In this document: positions 62,901-64,000 of the stretch, in pieces
Numbering within the stretch: the stretch's first letter is position 1
Layout of the letters: every line of letters begins with the position of its first letter
NCBI GenBank assembly: GCA_030407005.1
Contig: JAUDYN010000010.1
Location: 1,922,001 to 1,986,000 of the forward strand
Direction of reading: 5' to 3'
Length of the DNA: 64,000 bases
Origin: Desarmillaria ectypa
Taxonomy: Eukaryota > Basidiomycota > Agaricomycetes > Agaricales > Physalacriaceae
Notes under the pieces: model-generated
Told to the model about the DNA's origin: nothing
The model's input: the letters and a program-made list of their open reading frames with translations, nothing else
Databases searched by the model: none
Made by a program: the position numbers and the translations under genes

Positions 62901-63842
62901 AGATTGGAACAGAGATGGAAATGGAACACGTACACCAAGTGATGTTATCCAGAAACCGAGTATATCTGTAGAGATGCATACGATGTGAGACTGTCAAAGT
63001 ACAACTTAAGGTATGCACTCACGGTACATCGGGTACGACTGTGCAGCGAAGACTTCACCACAGGGGTCGAATTCACCATAAACTGCGAAGATTATGTTGA
63101 GCTTTGATGAGACAAAACGTAGAGAAACGTACGTGGGGCCTTAATTAGTTGCAACGTAGACCCGTGACTCTGAAGAATTGGGTTAGGGAACCTCGTAGTT
63201 CCCGACGAGTGCATGATAAACGCTGTTTGTGTCCAGTCTGGCTTTTTGAACGGTGGAAGGGGTTCGTAGGATCCGACGTAGACATTGCCGAATGCGGGCA
63301 TTGGGATGGGGGTGATGGTCCTCTCGTCGTCGTCGTTGTAGTGGCAAACCGTGTCAGAAACCTTCTGTACTGGCGCGTCGGCGGTGACGATGAGGTACTT
63401 GGAGTTGGTGGTTTTCATCAAGTGCACGACGGCAGGAGCCGAGTTTCGCGTGGAGATGGCGAAGGGGATGTGCCCCAGGCGCATGATACCGATAATCGTC
63501 GCGAAGAGGGTTAGAGTATCTAATGAGGAAGCCTTTAGCGTTCTCATCCCTTGATATGCGTGAGAACTTGCCGGAATTTGCCAAAATGCTGACAACGACA
63601 GGACTGGCCTCATTGTGGAGGTATTTCTTGAAGTATTGGCCAGCAGTGTGAAATGCCGCTACCGCTTCGCTCCAGGGAATGGTTCGGACGTCTTCGTTGT
63701 CAGGGTCCTCATATAGAAACAACGGATGGTTCGTGCTGTGTTTCCCATTGTAATCGATGATCTCTGGGAACGTCAGCGAGCCATCTATGGGAGGGGGACT
63801 GAAGGTGAGGGATGAACGGCTTCGAGGGTTTGGGAACACCAT
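60000..63842 (-). CDS. NRPS-like A-T-TE synthetase (adenylation, thiolation, thioesterase)
   Basis: Activates a carboxylic acid as adenylate, loads it on a phosphopantetheine arm and releases the product through a thioesterase; A-T-TE enzymes of basidiomycetes make atromentin-type quinones among others. Exons: 63842-63572, 63519-63133, 63082-63023, 62965-62934, 62877-62746, 62696-62643, 62587-62505, 62454-62414, 62367-62333, 62279-62211, 62157-62031, 61970-61945, 61882-61877, 61825-61807, 61753-61603, 61549-61492, 61437-61178, 61123-60828, 60778-60000. They join to 961 codons plus TAA. A domain: ANSDTLTLF, P-loop HSSGTT (194-199), FSGGPLSKEAGD, FGLTEVGG. T domain: DIFTLGGDS, with Ser604 created across a splice. 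TE: HGAGGSFFEYA, candidate nucleophile in ASYSST (Ser762), LDHFP and GGHYEFL. Odd points: intron 1 has a GC-AG donor, exon 13 is 6 nt, and the P-loop reads SSGTTRFPN rather than SSGTTGFPK. The substrate is unknown. Confidence 0.88.
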
Positions 63843-63892
63843 ACTGGGTGTAGATGGAAAACTGCCTCGAAGAAGAGCGTCGTTTATAGGTG

Positions 63893-63898
63893 GAGCCT
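63893..63898 (-). promoter_or_regulatory. TATA box of the A-T-TE synthetase gene
   Basis: TATAAA on the minus strand, about 51 nt upstream of the ATG at 63842. Confidence 0.5.
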
Positions 63899-64000
63899 CA
63901 GATGAGTTATAATGTTAAGGTTGCGTGTGAACTGTACGTCCCCATCGCACGAATACGTGCTTTCTAACATAGTCAATAGGATGCCGAACGGCGGTTTAGA

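Noticed and set aside
1..64000. tRNA, rRNA, CRISPR arrays or bacterial operons
   Set aside because: No cloverleaf-type motif, no rRNA-like block and no regularly spaced short repeats were seen; gene structure is clearly eukaryotic.

Overview
The window reads as nuclear DNA of a filamentous basidiomycete, most likely an agaricomycete. Genes are split by many short introns (about 45-60 nt, GT-AG). Typical agaricomycete families are present: laccase, extracellular intradiol dioxygenase, a seven-TM membrane protein relic, F-box proteins and an adenylation-thiolation-thioesterase (A-T-TE) synthetase. Single-frame ORFs are short and misleading here, so genes were recovered by joining exons at splice sites while keeping the frame and family motifs. 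All coordinates were counted by hand.

The left two thirds (1-41 kb) is a rearranged, repeat-rich region. A block of about 5.4 kb occurs twice in direct orientation (about 2880-8462 and 29024-34345). Each copy carries a laccase gene that is intact after splicing (21 exons, 519 codons). A second block of about 3.2 kb occurs twice in inverted orientation (10920-14122 and 37799-41046). Each copy carries a broken extracellular intradiol dioxygenase gene, with different lesions in each. CpG-poor transposon debris lies between laccase and dioxygenase in both cases: a solo-LTR-like element on the left, and a 5'-truncated Ty3/gypsy integrase-chromodomain relic with its 3' LTR on the right. Between the duplicated units lie a seven-TM relic, a degenerate palindrome of about 4 kb, two small single-pass membrane protein genes, and an F-box gene with a decayed tandem copy.

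The right third (41-64 kb) is more ordinary. It holds a small three-exon hypothetical gene, a ubiquitin-like-domain gene (with a decayed paralogue 9 kb away), a myo-inositol oxygenase, a secreted Cu/Zn superoxide dismutase, a MITE-like element, and on the minus strand a 19-exon A-T-TE NRPS-like gene. No rRNA, tRNA or CRISPR was seen.

Functionally, laccases and intradiol dioxygenases attack phenolic compounds outside the cell, and the secreted SOD deals with superoxide from such chemistry. The laccase-dioxygenase pairing therefore fits an aromatic-degradation locus that was duplicated and then scrambled by transposons. That link is inference from family knowledge; the duplications and lesions are read directly from the sequence.
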